Source: SHZL01 sp035292625
Lineage (GTDB): Bacteria > Pseudomonadota > Gammaproteobacteria > Xanthomonadales > SZUA-36
DNA length: 64,000 nucleotides
Assembly (NCBI GenBank): GCA_035292625.1
Contig: DATDPS010000056.1
Span: 37,836-101,835 of the forward strand
Direction of reading: 5' to 3'
Part shown: one piece after another, positions 8,478 to 16,770 of the stretch
How the letters are laid out: each line of letters starts with the position of its first letter
Position numbering within the stretch: position 1 is the stretch's first letter
Notes under the pieces: model-generated
Told to the model about the DNA's origin: nothing
What the model saw: the letters and a program-made list of their open reading frames with translations, nothing else
Database searches by the model: none
Position numbers and translations under genes: made by a program

Positions 8478-9125
8478 TCATCCCAACCTCTCACCCAAGA
8501 TGGCCAAAATGTGTTCCGCAGCGTTTGGATCGGCGTCAGAGCCATCTCCATTGATGATGTAAACGCGTGAATTTTCACCGTCAACCCGGATCACGGCCTG
8601 ATAAATGCCACTGTAGTTTTGCGCATCGTCCCGCCAAAAGGCCAGCTTGCTGAAAAATCCCTCGTTTGGATCTTTTGAGTCGTGCCAGTATTCAAACCGG
8701 TAAGCGTAGTCATCCACCGCTTCCGCCAGTGTCAGGCCGCTGCGCTGGATGACCAGGCCCATGCGCCGGAATGTACTTTGGGGTGAATCTTCAACAAACA
8801 GATACACCCCATCAGACGCCCAGCGTATGGGCATCAGCGCCTTTCCACCTGACGACTGGCTTGAAACGCGGGGCGGAACAGCCTGAATTTCCCTTTGCGG
8901 CAATGGGGAAACGGGTGTGGTGATGACCAGAGCATTGGTTGAGGACGGGTGATCAAGGCCAGCGGGAATTTCCAGTGTCGGCGCTTCCACCGCTGAATAA
9001 TAGATTGGCTGCTTTTCTTCGCGGTTGAACATTCCGCAAGCAGTTAGTGCCAGGCTGCACGCAATCACCCCGGGGATGACAACCAGCCGAATCGTGTTCA
9101 CTTCGTCAATTACTGGGAATCTCAT
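8478..9125 (-). CDS. bamC: Outer membrane assembly lipoprotein BamC, short form
   Basis: Accessory lipoprotein of the BAM complex, which folds outer-membrane beta-barrels. The 215-residue product has a signal peptide and a lipobox (SLALTACG). One helix-grip-like domain follows (about residues 90-210: LFVEDSPQSTFRRMGLVIQR, then YRFEYWHDSKDPNEGFFSKL). E. coli BamC has about 344 residues with two such domains, so this one probably lacks the second. It sits 71 bp downstream of dapA on the same strand, the order known from E. coli and Pseudomonas. Gene order and the lipobox weigh as much as sequence similarity here. Confidence 0.8.
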   Translation of the reverse strand: MRFPVIDEVNTIRLVVIPGVIACSLALTACGMFNREEKQPIYYSAVEAPTLEIPAGLDHPSSTNALVITTPVSPLPQREIQAVPPRVSSQSSGGKALMPIRWASDGVYLFVEDSPQSTFRRMGLVIQRSGLTLAEAVDDYAYRFEYWHDSKDPNEGFFSKLAFWRDDAQNYSGIYQAVIRVDGENSRVYIINGDGSDADPNAAEHILAILGERLG

Positions 9126-9196
9126 ATCAGGTTCTCAATTCGCTTCTGCTGGCAATGAGCCCGTGAATGGTGGCAGCCGCAGACTGGCCAGCATGA

Positions 9197-10078
9197 TCAC
9201 GGGTTCAAATCGCCCAATTCCGCCAAACAATCGTGCAGTGCTTCGCGGTATGAAGCCGAGAGGGGTGTCAAAGGCAATCTTAACTGCGGTGAACACAAGG
9301 ACATTTCATGCAACGCCCATTTTACAGGAATCGGATTGGTTTCGATCATTAATAAATCAAACAGCCGGCGCAATCGTGATTCTTCCAATTCTGCCACCTC
9401 CCAGTCATGCCGGGCTGCCGCCTGGCAGATGGCTTTGAACCGTCCGGGCACTACGTTGGCCGCAACGGAAATCACCCCGCGCGCACCATGGCGCATGGCC
9501 TGCAAGCAACTGTTATCATCGCCGCTCAGGACCGAGAAGTCCCCACCGCGCAGCCGGCATAGCGCTTCTATCCGCTCCACTCGCCCAACCGCTTCCTTGA
9601 TTGCGACAATCCGCTCATGACTGGCCAGCAATTGCACGGTTTCCGGCTGCAAGTCAACCCCGGTGCGCGAGGGCACGTTGTAGAGAATTACAGGCAAATC
9701 ACTGCTGTCCGCCACCGCTCGAAAATGCTGCAACAAGCCATGCTGGGTGGGGCGATTGTAATAAGGAGTCACAACCAATGCAGCGTCTGCCCCATGGTCT
9801 GCCGCCATTCGGGTATTGTCGATCGTATGGTCCGTCGCGGCGGCCCCGGTGCCAGCGATCACCGGAATCCGGCCTCTCACCTGGCTGACAACGGCCTTCA
9901 GCAGCGCCTGCAACTCTCCCGCACGCAAGGTTGCGGACTCACCCGTCGAGCCCCCTACCACCAGAGCATCCGTACCGGTGTCCAGGTGAAAAGTCACAAG
10001 CAGGGCAAGTGCCGCGAAATCAATTTCGCCCGCCTCGTCAAAAGGTGTGACCAACGCTACGATACTGCCTTTAAACAT
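9197..10078 (-). CDS. dapA: 4-hydroxy-tetrahydrodipicolinate synthase
   Basis: Condenses pyruvate with aspartate semialdehyde, the first committed step to diaminopimelate and lysine. The 293 residues form the TIM-barrel family: GGSTGESATL, VTPYYNRPTQ with the catalytic Tyr, YNVPSRTG, and IVAIKEA with the Schiff-base Lys near residue 162. Start MFKGSIVALVTPF is typical. It is divergent from bcp across a 114-bp gap; the gcvR gene that often separates these two in relatives is missing. bamC follows in the same operon. Confidence 0.97.
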   Translation of the reverse strand: MFKGSIVALVTPFDEAGEIDFAALALLVTFHLDTGTDALVVGGSTGESATLRAGELQALLKAVVSQVRGRIPVIAGTGAAATDHTIDNTRMAADHGADAALVVTPYYNRPTQHGLLQHFRAVADSSDLPVILYNVPSRTGVDLQPETVQLLASHERIVAIKEAVGRVERIEALCRLRGGDFSVLSGDDNSCLQAMRHGARGVISVAANVVPGRFKAICQAAARHDWEVAELEESRLRRLFDLLMIETNPIPVKWALHEMSLCSPQLRLPLTPLSASYREALHDCLAELGDLNP

Positions 10079-10192
10079 AAATGTTGATTATCCTAGGACG
10101 GCTGCATGGTACTTGCGGCACCCCGGGCTGACAAGTATCCTGCACTAGGAGTCTGCGCGGCAGAAATGGCGCCTACTGGAACCCGGAGTTCA

Positions 10193-10672
10193 ATGGTCAG
10201 CATCGGCAATAAGGTCGCCAATTTCTCCTTACCCGCTACCGGCGACAAAGCCCTGTCCCTGAAAGACTTCTCCGGCACTCACTTGGTGCTTTACTTTTAC
10301 CCCAAGGACAATACCCCGGGCTGCACGCTCGAGGGCCAGGGTTTCCGTGACGCATATCCCAGGTTCAAACGCGCCGGCGCCGAAGTGTTGGGGGTATCAC
10401 GCGACAGCGTGAAATCACATGAAGGATTCAAAACAAAGCACGAATTCCCATTTGCTCTTTTATCCGACACGGACGAGTCAGTGTGCCGTCAGTTTGACGT
10501 CATAAAGGAAAAAAACCTCTATGGCAGAAAATTTTGGGGCATTGAACGCAGCACCTTCCTGATCGACAAGAACGGGATGTTACGGCAAGAGTGGCGAAAA
10601 GTGCGGGTGAACCGTCATGTTGAAGCGGTGTTGCAGGCTGTCATCTCGCTGCAAGAGTTAAGGGACGTCTGA
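10193..10672 (+). CDS. bcp: Thiol peroxidase Bcp (PrxQ type, single peroxidatic Cys)
   Basis: Reduces H2O2 and organic peroxides in the cytoplasm. ATG at 10193 follows a GGAG site and gives 159 residues starting MVSIGNKVANFSLPA. NTPGCTLEG carries the peroxidatic Cys44. E. coli Bcp has its resolving Cys five residues later; here that position is Gln49, so the enzyme is probably 1-Cys or uses another thiol (Cys98 in ESVCRQF is the only other Cys). It lies next to dapA as in Pseudomonas. Its stop codon is inside the left arm of an inverted repeat. Confidence 0.92.
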   Translation: MVSIGNKVANFSLPATGDKALSLKDFSGTHLVLYFYPKDNTPGCTLEGQGFRDAYPRFKRAGAEVLGVSRDSVKSHEGFKTKHEFPFALLSDTDESVCRQFDVIKEKNLYGRKFWGIERSTFLIDKNGMLRQEWRKVRVNRHVEAVLQAVISLQELRDV

Positions 10673-10711
10673 ACCATTATGTACGCGAGCACATAACGGA
10701 TCAGAGGTCCC
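10662..10711. repeat. Intergenic inverted repeat (21-bp arms, 3 mismatches)
   Basis: The left arm 10662-10682 and right arm 10691-10711 pair over 18 of 21 positions around an 8-nt loop ACGCGAGC. The right arm contains GATCAGAGGTCCC. It spans the bcp stop codon and ends 36 bp before phoH. The arm and loop sequence resemble the repeat at 49489-49544. There is no T tract, so it is not a plain intrinsic terminator. Confidence 0.8.
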
Positions 10712-10747
10712 CAAATCAACCAAACTATCACAAGGAACTGCCCGCCC

Positions 10748-12142
10748 ATGGGAAGTGAAAAACGCCTGTATATCCTCGATACCAATGTACTGATGCACGA
10801 CCCCACTGCCCTTTTCCGCTTCGAAGAACACGACGTTTTCCTGCCCATGATGGTGTTGGAAGAGCTCGATGCAGCAAAAAAGGGATTGTCGGAAGTGGCG
10901 CGAAACGTTCGGCAGGTCAGCAGGTTCATCGACCAGATGATGCAGCGCCAGGAAATAACCCGCCTTGACGAAGGACTCGAGCTCGTCCTTCCAGAAGGTA
11001 TCGGATTTTCCAGGGGTAGCGGAAAATTGTATTTCCAGACCAGCATGCCGGAAACGCTTTCCAGCCTGCTGCGGGATGGGTCGTTCGCGGATAATGAAAT
11101 CCTTTCCACCGCCCTGTCACTGCAGAAGGAGCATCCGGAACGCAAGATCATCCTGGTTTCCAAGGATATAAACCTGCGTATCAAGGCCGCCATTCTCGGC
11201 GTCCAGGCCGAAGACTATTACAACGACCGCGCGCTGGATGACCTCAGCATGTTGTATCGCGGCACGCGTAATCATGCTGCCAACTTCTGGGACGATTACC
11301 CGGATCTTGAGTCGTGGAACGGGAATGGAAGGACGTACTATCGCTTCAACCTGAAGGAGGAAAATGGCTGGTACCCGAACCAGTGCATATCCATTGGCGA
11401 TGACAATGGCGTTGAAGCCATCGTCAAGGAACTGAACAAAAGCACGGTCAAACTTCAGCTGGTCGATGACTATTATGAAGGACACAAGAGCGTATGGGGC
11501 GTGCATGCGCGCAATCGCGAACAGAACTTCGCGCTGAATTTGTTGATGGATCCGGATATCGATTTCGTGACGCTGATGGGAACAGCAGGCACCGGTAAAA
11601 CTTTGCTGACGCTGGCAGCCGGCCTGGCACAGGTCATGGACAAAAAGCGTTACAGCGAAATTATCGTGACCCGCGCAACCGTCCCCATCGGTGAAGACAT
11701 TGGCTACCTGCCCGGAACCGAAGAAGAGAAAATGACTCCATGGATGGGGGCGCTGACAGACAATTTTGAAGTTTTGACCCAACCACAGGAAGGCGGGGAA
11801 TGGGGCCGGGCTGCCACCAATGACTTGCTGGCCAGCCGGGTCAAGATTCGCGCCCTGAATTTCATGCGTGGCAGGACTTTTCTCAATCGTTTCCTCATTA
11901 TCGACGAAGCCCAGAACATCACGCCGAAGCAAATGAAAGCGCTGGTTACCAGGGCGGGGCCGGGTACCAAGGTGGTCTGCCTGGGTAACGTGGAGCAAAT
12001 CGACACGCCCTACCTGACTGAAACGACTTCAGGGCTGACATTCGCAGTGGACCGGTTCAAGGACTGGGCGCATGCCGGGCATATCACCTTGCGCAGGGGT
12101 GAGCGATCACGGCTGGCTGACTTCGCCTCCGACGCTCTCTGA
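10748..12142 (+). CDS. PhoH-family ATPase with N-terminal PIN domain
   Basis: Fusion of a PIN ribonuclease-like domain (residues 5-145; YILDTNVLMHDP and a conserved LEEL acid pair) with a PhoH-type P-loop ATPase (Walker A GTAGTGKT at 278-285; Walker B FLIIDEAQNITPKQ near 385). Actinobacterial relatives (PhoH2) act as RNA helicase-ribonucleases; the role in gammaproteobacteria is not settled. Despite the name, nothing here links it to phosphate. 464 residues, full length. The last 36 nt overlap the end of the convergent membrane-protein gene. Confidence 0.9.
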   Translation: MGSEKRLYILDTNVLMHDPTALFRFEEHDVFLPMMVLEELDAAKKGLSEVARNVRQVSRFIDQMMQRQEITRLDEGLELVLPEGIGFSRGSGKLYFQTSMPETLSSLLRDGSFADNEILSTALSLQKEHPERKIILVSKDINLRIKAAILGVQAEDYYNDRALDDLSMLYRGTRNHAANFWDDYPDLESWNGNGRTYYRFNLKEENGWYPNQCISIGDDNGVEAIVKELNKSTVKLQLVDDYYEGHKSVWGVHARNREQNFALNLLMDPDIDFVTLMGTAGTGKTLLTLAAGLAQVMDKKRYSEIIVTRATVPIGEDIGYLPGTEEEKMTPWMGALTDNFEVLTQPQEGGEWGRAATNDLLASRVKIRALNFMRGRTFLNRFLIIDEAQNITPKQMKALVTRAGPGTKVVCLGNVEQIDTPYLTETTSGLTFAVDRFKDWAHAGHITLRRGERSRLADFASDAL

Positions 12143-13258
12143 TTCGGGTTGAACTTCCAGCCCGGCTCGTGGCCAGGCCTTTAAAACGGCCTGCACGAGG
12201 GTGGCCAGAGGAATTGCGAAGAATACGCCCCAAAACCCCCACAGGCCGCCAAATACCAGTATGGCCAGAACGATTCCGACCGGGTGCAGATTGACCACCT
12301 CGGAAAACAACACCGGAACGAGCACATTACCATCGAGCGCCTGAATCACGCCGTACGCGATCAACACCTGCACAAACTCCAAACTCCAGCCAAACTGAAA
12401 ATAGGCCACGACCGCAATCGGCAGGGTGGCCACGGCCGCACCGATGTAGGGGATGAGCACAGAAACTCCCACCAGGAAGGCCAGCAGGGCCGAGTATTGC
12501 AGGTCCAGCAGGATGAACGTGACATAGCTTGCCGATCCCACGATGAAAATTTCCATCACTTTGCCGCGAACATAATTGGCTACCTGCATCTCCGCTTCAA
12601 CCCAAACTCCGGTCACCAATGAGCGTTCTTTTGGCAGAAAATTCACCAACCATTGGATCATCAGGTCTTTGTCCTTCATAAAAAAGAACACCAACACTGG
12701 CACCAGCACAAGGAAAATAATCAAAGCGAAAAGCATCACAACGGAAGACAAGGACCAGGCAAGCAGTTGCTGACCAGCGCTTGCAACATCTTGCCCGAGA
12801 CTGCTCATCAGAGCTTGCACCTGCTCTTCTGAAACCAGCTGCGGATACTTTTCCGGCAAGTGCTCCAGCAGATCCTGTCCCTTTGCAAGGTAGTCCGGTA
12901 ACTGCTGCACCAATTGCGTCAATTGCCGTAAAACACTCGGAATGACGCCAAGCAGCAGGAATACGAGAAGAGCCATGAAACCCAGGAATACGATAACCAC
13001 GGCCGGCAGACGGCTGAGGCCGGTTCGTTGCAGCGCGACCACCAGTGCTTCCAGCAAGTAAGCCACAACCAAAGCCGCAAACAGCGGCGCCAGCCACCTT
13101 CCCAAGCCAATGATGACGGCAAAGCCGACAATCAGAACCACACCCAGGACCACTACCTGGGGGTCGGAAAAGGATCGCTTAAACCAGTTTTTCAGCAGTT
13201 CCAAATGTCTTGCCTTTGTCCTGCTCCAGCGCTCGGAGTGGGAAACTGCGATGGTCAA
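12107..13258 (-). CDS. AI-2E family (PerM/YhhT-like) membrane protein
   Basis: Inner-membrane protein of 383 residues with about seven or eight hydrophobic segments: three in residues 33-110, one at about 165-195 (VVMLFALIIFLVLVPVLVFFF), and several after 235, including VGVSVLIPYIGAAVATLPI, the family hallmark. Members have been proposed as exporters of autoinducer 2, permeases or ion antiporters; the substrate here cannot be read from sequence. The frame opens at TTG 13258, and no better start is visible. Its 3' end overlaps the phoH-like gene by 36 bp. Confidence 0.88.
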   Translation of the reverse strand: MTIAVSHSERWSRTKARHLELLKNWFKRSFSDPQVVVLGVVLIVGFAVIIGLGRWLAPLFAALVVAYLLEALVVALQRTGLSRLPAVVIVFLGFMALLVFLLLGVIPSVLRQLTQLVQQLPDYLAKGQDLLEHLPEKYPQLVSEEQVQALMSSLGQDVASAGQQLLAWSLSSVVMLFALIIFLVLVPVLVFFFMKDKDLMIQWLVNFLPKERSLVTGVWVEAEMQVANYVRGKVMEIFIVGSASYVTFILLDLQYSALLAFLVGVSVLIPYIGAAVATLPIAVVAYFQFGWSLEFVQVLIAYGVIQALDGNVLVPVLFSEVVNLHPVGIVLAILVFGGLWGFWGVFFAIPLATLVQAVLKAWPRAGLEVQPESESVGGEVSQP

Positions 13259-13291
13259 AAGGTCCGATCAATGGACCCGGTCTGAGAGGAT

Positions 13292-14500
13292 TTAGAACGC
13301 TTTGGTCCAGAGCGCCTCGAGCTCAAACCGCTGATCCAGGTCGTCGGTCGTCACGCCAAGTACACTGCCACCAAATGCGTATTCTGCGGGAGCATACGCC
13401 GCACTGAAGTTCAGCCGGCTGGTTGGCCCGGTGCGGCGGGAATACCCGACAATCAGGGCTTGCTCGGCCAGTTCACCCTTGAGCGCCTGGCTCAGCAGGG
13501 CTGAGGAAGGTGAAGGTTGCGACCGGCTGCTGAAGTCGATATGCCATTCCTGCCTGGCGCCATCGGACCAGGTCCATCCAACGGAATAAACCGTCAGGTC
13601 TTCCCAGGCAAAACTCGGGCTGGTGGAATCGCCCAGCAAGGACAGCAAGCGGTTGGGCAAATACCGGCTGGGAAAAGCCGTGATGTCGCTGTAGAGCACC
13701 CGTTCAACCGCTACGTTGAGCCATGAGCGCGATCCGGTCTTGAAATCCACTCCCACACTGGCGCGTGCCGGGATATCCAGGTCCGCCGGGCTGGCATAGA
13801 CCCCGCGAAACGCAGCGAAGTCTTCCATATCGATACGCGACTGGTATTCGGTTTCAATCGCAATTCCGCTGAAGATTTCCTGCCGCAGCCCCAGGCTTAC
13901 GCCTGTGCCGTAGCCCGATTCTTCAAACGGCCGGTAACCGGAACTTGGCCAGAAGAAAGCGTTGTCCGGAGTAGTCGCCGAGAGCAGGCCCAGATTGGCT
14001 GCACTGTAGCGCTGGTGCGCGATCACGGCGGCCACGCCCAACACGCCGTTGTCGTTCAACTCGTGTTCGAATCCCGGTGTGAAATACTGCCGTTCAAACA
14101 TGGAGCCGGTGAAAAGCGAGTCATCGACGGCTTCCGGCACGAGGTACTGTCCGGAGGATTGCCAATCGAAGTTCATGTAAAAATGGGTATCGGCATCTGC
14201 GCCGAGGTCTTCCGCAAAGTCCGGCAGGATCAACACGTCGTTATACTGCAGCCAGCTTACGCGGACTGGAGCAACGTTTTCAGGTAGCAAATAACTCGGA
14301 GTCAATTCCTGGGCGAGGTATTCCTGCCATGGACCCAATTCGAAGCCCAGAACGTAGAAGGAAGTAAGACCCGTGCCACCCGCCGCGAAACTGGCTGCAG
14401 GCAAGCCGACCCAGTTGGCTCCAGCCGCACATGGGGCAAGCGCCAGGAGAGTGGCTATTGAAATGGCAACTTTTGCTTGCAGTCCGGGCACCTTTATCAC
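13292..14500 (-). CDS. Hypothetical outer-membrane beta-barrel protein
   Basis: About 402 residues from GTG 14500. That start gives a clean signal peptide (VIKVPGLQAKVAISIATLLA to about PCAAGA); a TTG 18 codons upstream would prepend non-hydrophobic residues. The mature part has alternating aromatic/polar strands and ends ELEALWTKAF, a terminal Phe as expected of a BAM substrate. Segments such as SLGLRQEIFSGIAIETEYQS and WTWSDGARQEWHIDFSSR recall FadL/OmpP1-like transporters, but I do not see that family's defining N-terminal plug and make no transport claim. Same strand and 33 bp upstream of the PerM-like gene. Confidence 0.7.
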   Translation of the reverse strand: MIKVPGLQAKVAISIATLLALAPCAAGANWVGLPAASFAAGGTGLTSFYVLGFELGPWQEYLAQELTPSYLLPENVAPVRVSWLQYNDVLILPDFAEDLGADADTHFYMNFDWQSSGQYLVPEAVDDSLFTGSMFERQYFTPGFEHELNDNGVLGVAAVIAHQRYSAANLGLLSATTPDNAFFWPSSGYRPFEESGYGTGVSLGLRQEIFSGIAIETEYQSRIDMEDFAAFRGVYASPADLDIPARASVGVDFKTGSRSWLNVAVERVLYSDITAFPSRYLPNRLLSLLGDSTSPSFAWEDLTVYSVGWTWSDGARQEWHIDFSSRSQPSPSSALLSQALKGELAEQALIVGYSRRTGPTSRLNFSAAYAPAEYAFGGSVLGVTTDDLDQRFELEALWTKAF

Positions 14501-14746
14501 GCATCTATGCCTTGATGTAGGGCGAAATATGGCAGGAATACAACACAGTGTCAATGTCCCGGCCCATGCCGCCGTTGCTTTTACAAAGCAGCCGGTGACA
14601 TCAGTGACAAGTTACTGATTTGAATAAGCCAATCTATTTTGGCGCGAGGCGTTTTCACAAACCCTGGCGGGCGCTCAGTGGCTTGCGCGAAAACAAGGCG
14701 TTGTTAGAATGCAACAGTCTGGATTCACCGCTTCAGGAGTACGGCT

Positions 14747-15556
14747 TTGCCTGCAGGTAAACTACGTTCTTGCGTCCTGACCATCGCCGGTTCAGACAGT
14801 TGCGGGGGAGCCGGGGTACAGGCTGATCTGAAGGCATTTGCCGCAGCCGGTGTGCATGGCGCCAGCGTCATCACTTCAGTGACAGCGCAGAACACCCTCG
14901 GCGTCTTTGCCGTGGATCATGTAGCGGAAGACATGCTGCTCGCTCAACTTGATGCCGTGCTGGATGACCTGCCGGTCCGGGCCGCCAAGACCGGAATGCT
15001 CCCCAGCCCGCTTGGCATCGAGCTCATTGCCGCAAGGCTGGCACGATGCAAACCCGGAATTCCCCTCGTGGTCGACCCGGTGCTGATCGCAACCAGCGGT
15101 GTTGAACTGAGTGGACAAGCTGCCATGCACGCGCTGCAACAACACATCTTTCCCCTGGCCACTGTGATCACGCCTAACCTGGTCGAAGCCCGAGCGCTGA
15201 CCGGGCTTTCCGTGAACTCATTGGAGGAAATGGAAATCGCTGGCCGCAAGTTACTCGAGCACGGCTGCACGGGAGTACTGATGAAAGGCGGCCATTTGGA
15301 GTCCGGAACGATTACCGACCTGCTCATTACCGCCGGGGGAGCGCTGCCATTTTCGCACCCCGCTCAACCAGGCACTTACCATGGAACCGGTTGCACATTA
15401 TCAGCAACGGTAGCGGCAAAATTGGCACTGGGCGAACGATTGAAAGATGCTGTTGCCTATGCCATCGGATTTGTCCAGGAATGCATCCGGCACAGCCACC
15501 TGCCCGAGCGGGGCACGATCAGGCTTTTGGGGGTTGCTCCGCCGGCCGTTCGATAA
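14747..15556 (+). CDS. thiD: Hydroxymethylpyrimidine/phosphomethylpyrimidine kinase
   Basis: Phosphorylates HMP and HMP-phosphate in thiamine synthesis. The 269 residues follow the ribokinase fold: LTIAGSDSCGGAGVQADLK at the start (substrate binding), AVKTGML-type AAKTGMLPS, VVDPVLIATSG, TPNLVEARALTG, LMKGGH, and the anion hole/catalytic GTYHGTGCTLSA near residue 213. The start is TTG 14747, seven nt after an AGGAG site; no ATG fits. Divergent from the barrel-protein gene, convergent with tusE. Confidence 0.95.
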   Translation: MPAGKLRSCVLTIAGSDSCGGAGVQADLKAFAAAGVHGASVITSVTAQNTLGVFAVDHVAEDMLLAQLDAVLDDLPVRAAKTGMLPSPLGIELIAARLARCKPGIPLVVDPVLIATSGVELSGQAAMHALQQHIFPLATVITPNLVEARALTGLSVNSLEEMEIAGRKLLEHGCTGVLMKGGHLESGTITDLLITAGGALPFSHPAQPGTYHGTGCTLSATVAAKLALGERLKDAVAYAIGFVQECIRHSHLPERGTIRLLGVAPPAVR

Positions 15557-15725
15557 TCGCAGCGGCAAAAGTCTCGGTCTGGCCAGTGCCACCCAGCACC
15601 GTTCACGTGTTCTCCTGAAGCGATGCTTGTGTAAGGCTGTTATTTAAGAATGGTTGGATTGCGCTGTGAAAAGCGTTCCATTTTACATTGCTGCAGAAAC
15701 AACCAGGCTGCCGGCGGGATAAAAC

Positions 15726-16070
15726 TCAGATGCAGCTCAGCGGCCGTGGCAGCCCTGCGTAGCGGCATGCCTGAATACCAGGGCCCTGGGGAAACAACTG
15801 GTAGAGATAGCGGCTGCTGCCTTTCGCCTCGCCAAACTGCTCTTTTGCCTGTCGGACAAGTGCTCGCATCGGCGGCTCGATTTCGTAACGTGAAAAATAT
15901 TCCCGGAAGATGTGCAGGATGCCCCAATGCTCTGCAGTCAAAACGATGCCATCGAGCAACGCCATGCATTCAGCCACTCGCGGAGTCCAGCTGCCAGCAT
16001 CAAGCAGGTAGCCTTTCTCATCGAGGGCCAATGTCGTGCCGTCATCGAGTCGTAATTCAGTTTGCTTCAT
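15726..16070 (-). CDS. tusE: Sulfur-relay protein TusE/DsrC with two C-terminal cysteines
   Basis: Last carrier of the sulfur relay that delivers sulfane sulfur to MnmA for 2-thiouridine in tRNA, in the cytoplasm. 114 residues; ATG 16070 overlaps the tusB stop (ATGA), so translation is coupled. WTPRVAE...LTAEHWGILHIFREYF and LFPQGPGIQACRYAGLPRPL are DsrC/TusE signatures. Besides the penultimate Cys113 it has Cys102, ten residues apart. E. coli TusE lacks the second one; true DsrC proteins have both. No dsrAB or other sulfur-oxidation genes are seen here, so I keep the tus name while noting the DsrC-like arm. Confidence 0.88.
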   Translation of the reverse strand: MKQTELRLDDGTTLALDEKGYLLDAGSWTPRVAECMALLDGIVLTAEHWGILHIFREYFSRYEIEPPMRALVRQAKEQFGEAKGSSRYLYQLFPQGPGIQACRYAGLPRPLSCI

Positions 16071-16402
16071 TTCCAGCTCAAGCAGTGGCGGTGCTGGCAC
16101 ACCAGGTCCACGAGGCCCTCATCATCGAGCAATGGCACGCCTCGCTCTGCACAGACGCCCGCAAGTCCATGGGCATGGACGTCTGCGGCCAGGCAGAACA
16201 TCGGGACAGGCATGTCTGATTGCTCCAAGGACGAAGGCCCAGCCAACAAGGTGACCGCAGTATTCATCAGCACGATGGAATCTGCCATGCCGCAACATGT
16301 CCTGCATTCATCCAGTGCCAACGGGTTGGCGTTCATCACCAGGTGCAGGCAGCTTTCGCTGGTTTCACTATCCACGCCTTTGCATCCGGGTTCCGCCTTC
16401 AT
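16067..16402 (-). CDS. tusB: Sulfur-relay protein TusB/DsrH
   Basis: Subunit of the TusBCD heterohexamer that passes sulfur from TusA to TusE. Starting at ATG 16402, overlapping the tusC stop, it has 111 residues. LHLVMNANPLALDECRTCCG matches the DsrH start, and the C-terminus LLDDEGLVDLVCQHRHCLSW is characteristic. About 19 residues precede the conserved LHLV, longer than usual; an internal start is possible but the ATGA overlap favours this one. Cysteines near the N-terminus (ECRTCC) align roughly with the DsrH active Cys. Confidence 0.85.
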   Translation of the reverse strand: MKAEPGCKGVDSETSESCLHLVMNANPLALDECRTCCGMADSIVLMNTAVTLLAGPSSLEQSDMPVPMFCLAADVHAHGLAGVCAERGVPLLDDEGLVDLVCQHRHCLSWK

Positions 16403-16770
16403 AACACCAGCACCCTGTGGCAGGCCCGCCAGTCTGCCTGCATCTGTTGCCGCGTCGCAGGCTCGAGCGCCAATACGGACCCGGTGCCGTTCTCAAGCAG
16501 CCAATCGAACCAGCCGGTATCGGCAAAGGCCGTTATCCTGGTCAGGCCGGGCAGGCTGGCCCACCCCCGGTAACCCGGCGGCAAACCTGCTGCACCGGGT
16601 TCTCTGGCGCCAATCAGCTGCAACACCGAGTAACCGAGGAAATACAAGCGTAGTGGCTGATCGAGCGCAGCAGCCACCAGGGCCACATCCAGTTGCGAGC
16701 GGGCGGCCCGCTGCTGGTACGGCCCGGACCGCAGCACCAGACCTATGGCTCCGGATACTTCGCCAGCCAT
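16399..16770 (-). CDS. tusC: Sulfur-relay protein TusC/DsrF
   Basis: TusC-like subunit of the TusBCD complex. 123 residues with RSGPYQQRAARSQLDVALVAAALDQPLRLYFLG, the usual N-terminal pattern of DsrF (exposed in family members as the S-x-P-Y...E-x-LD core). It shows no conserved catalytic Cys, as expected for TusC. ATG 16770 shares one base with the tusD stop (TGATG) and the tusC stop overlaps tusB, so tusD-C-B-E is tightly coupled. Confidence 0.87.
   Translation of the reverse strand: MAGEVSGAIGLVLRSGPYQQRAARSQLDVALVAAALDQPLRLYFLGYSVLQLIGAREPGAAGLPPGYRGWASLPGLTRITAFADTGWFDWLLENGTGSVLALEPATRQQMQADWRACHRVLVL

Noticed and set aside
8453..8480. Possible bidirectional terminator between fdxA and bamC (TTGGTGCACCAA palindrome)
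   Set aside because: The palindrome has no loop and no T tract; too weak to call.
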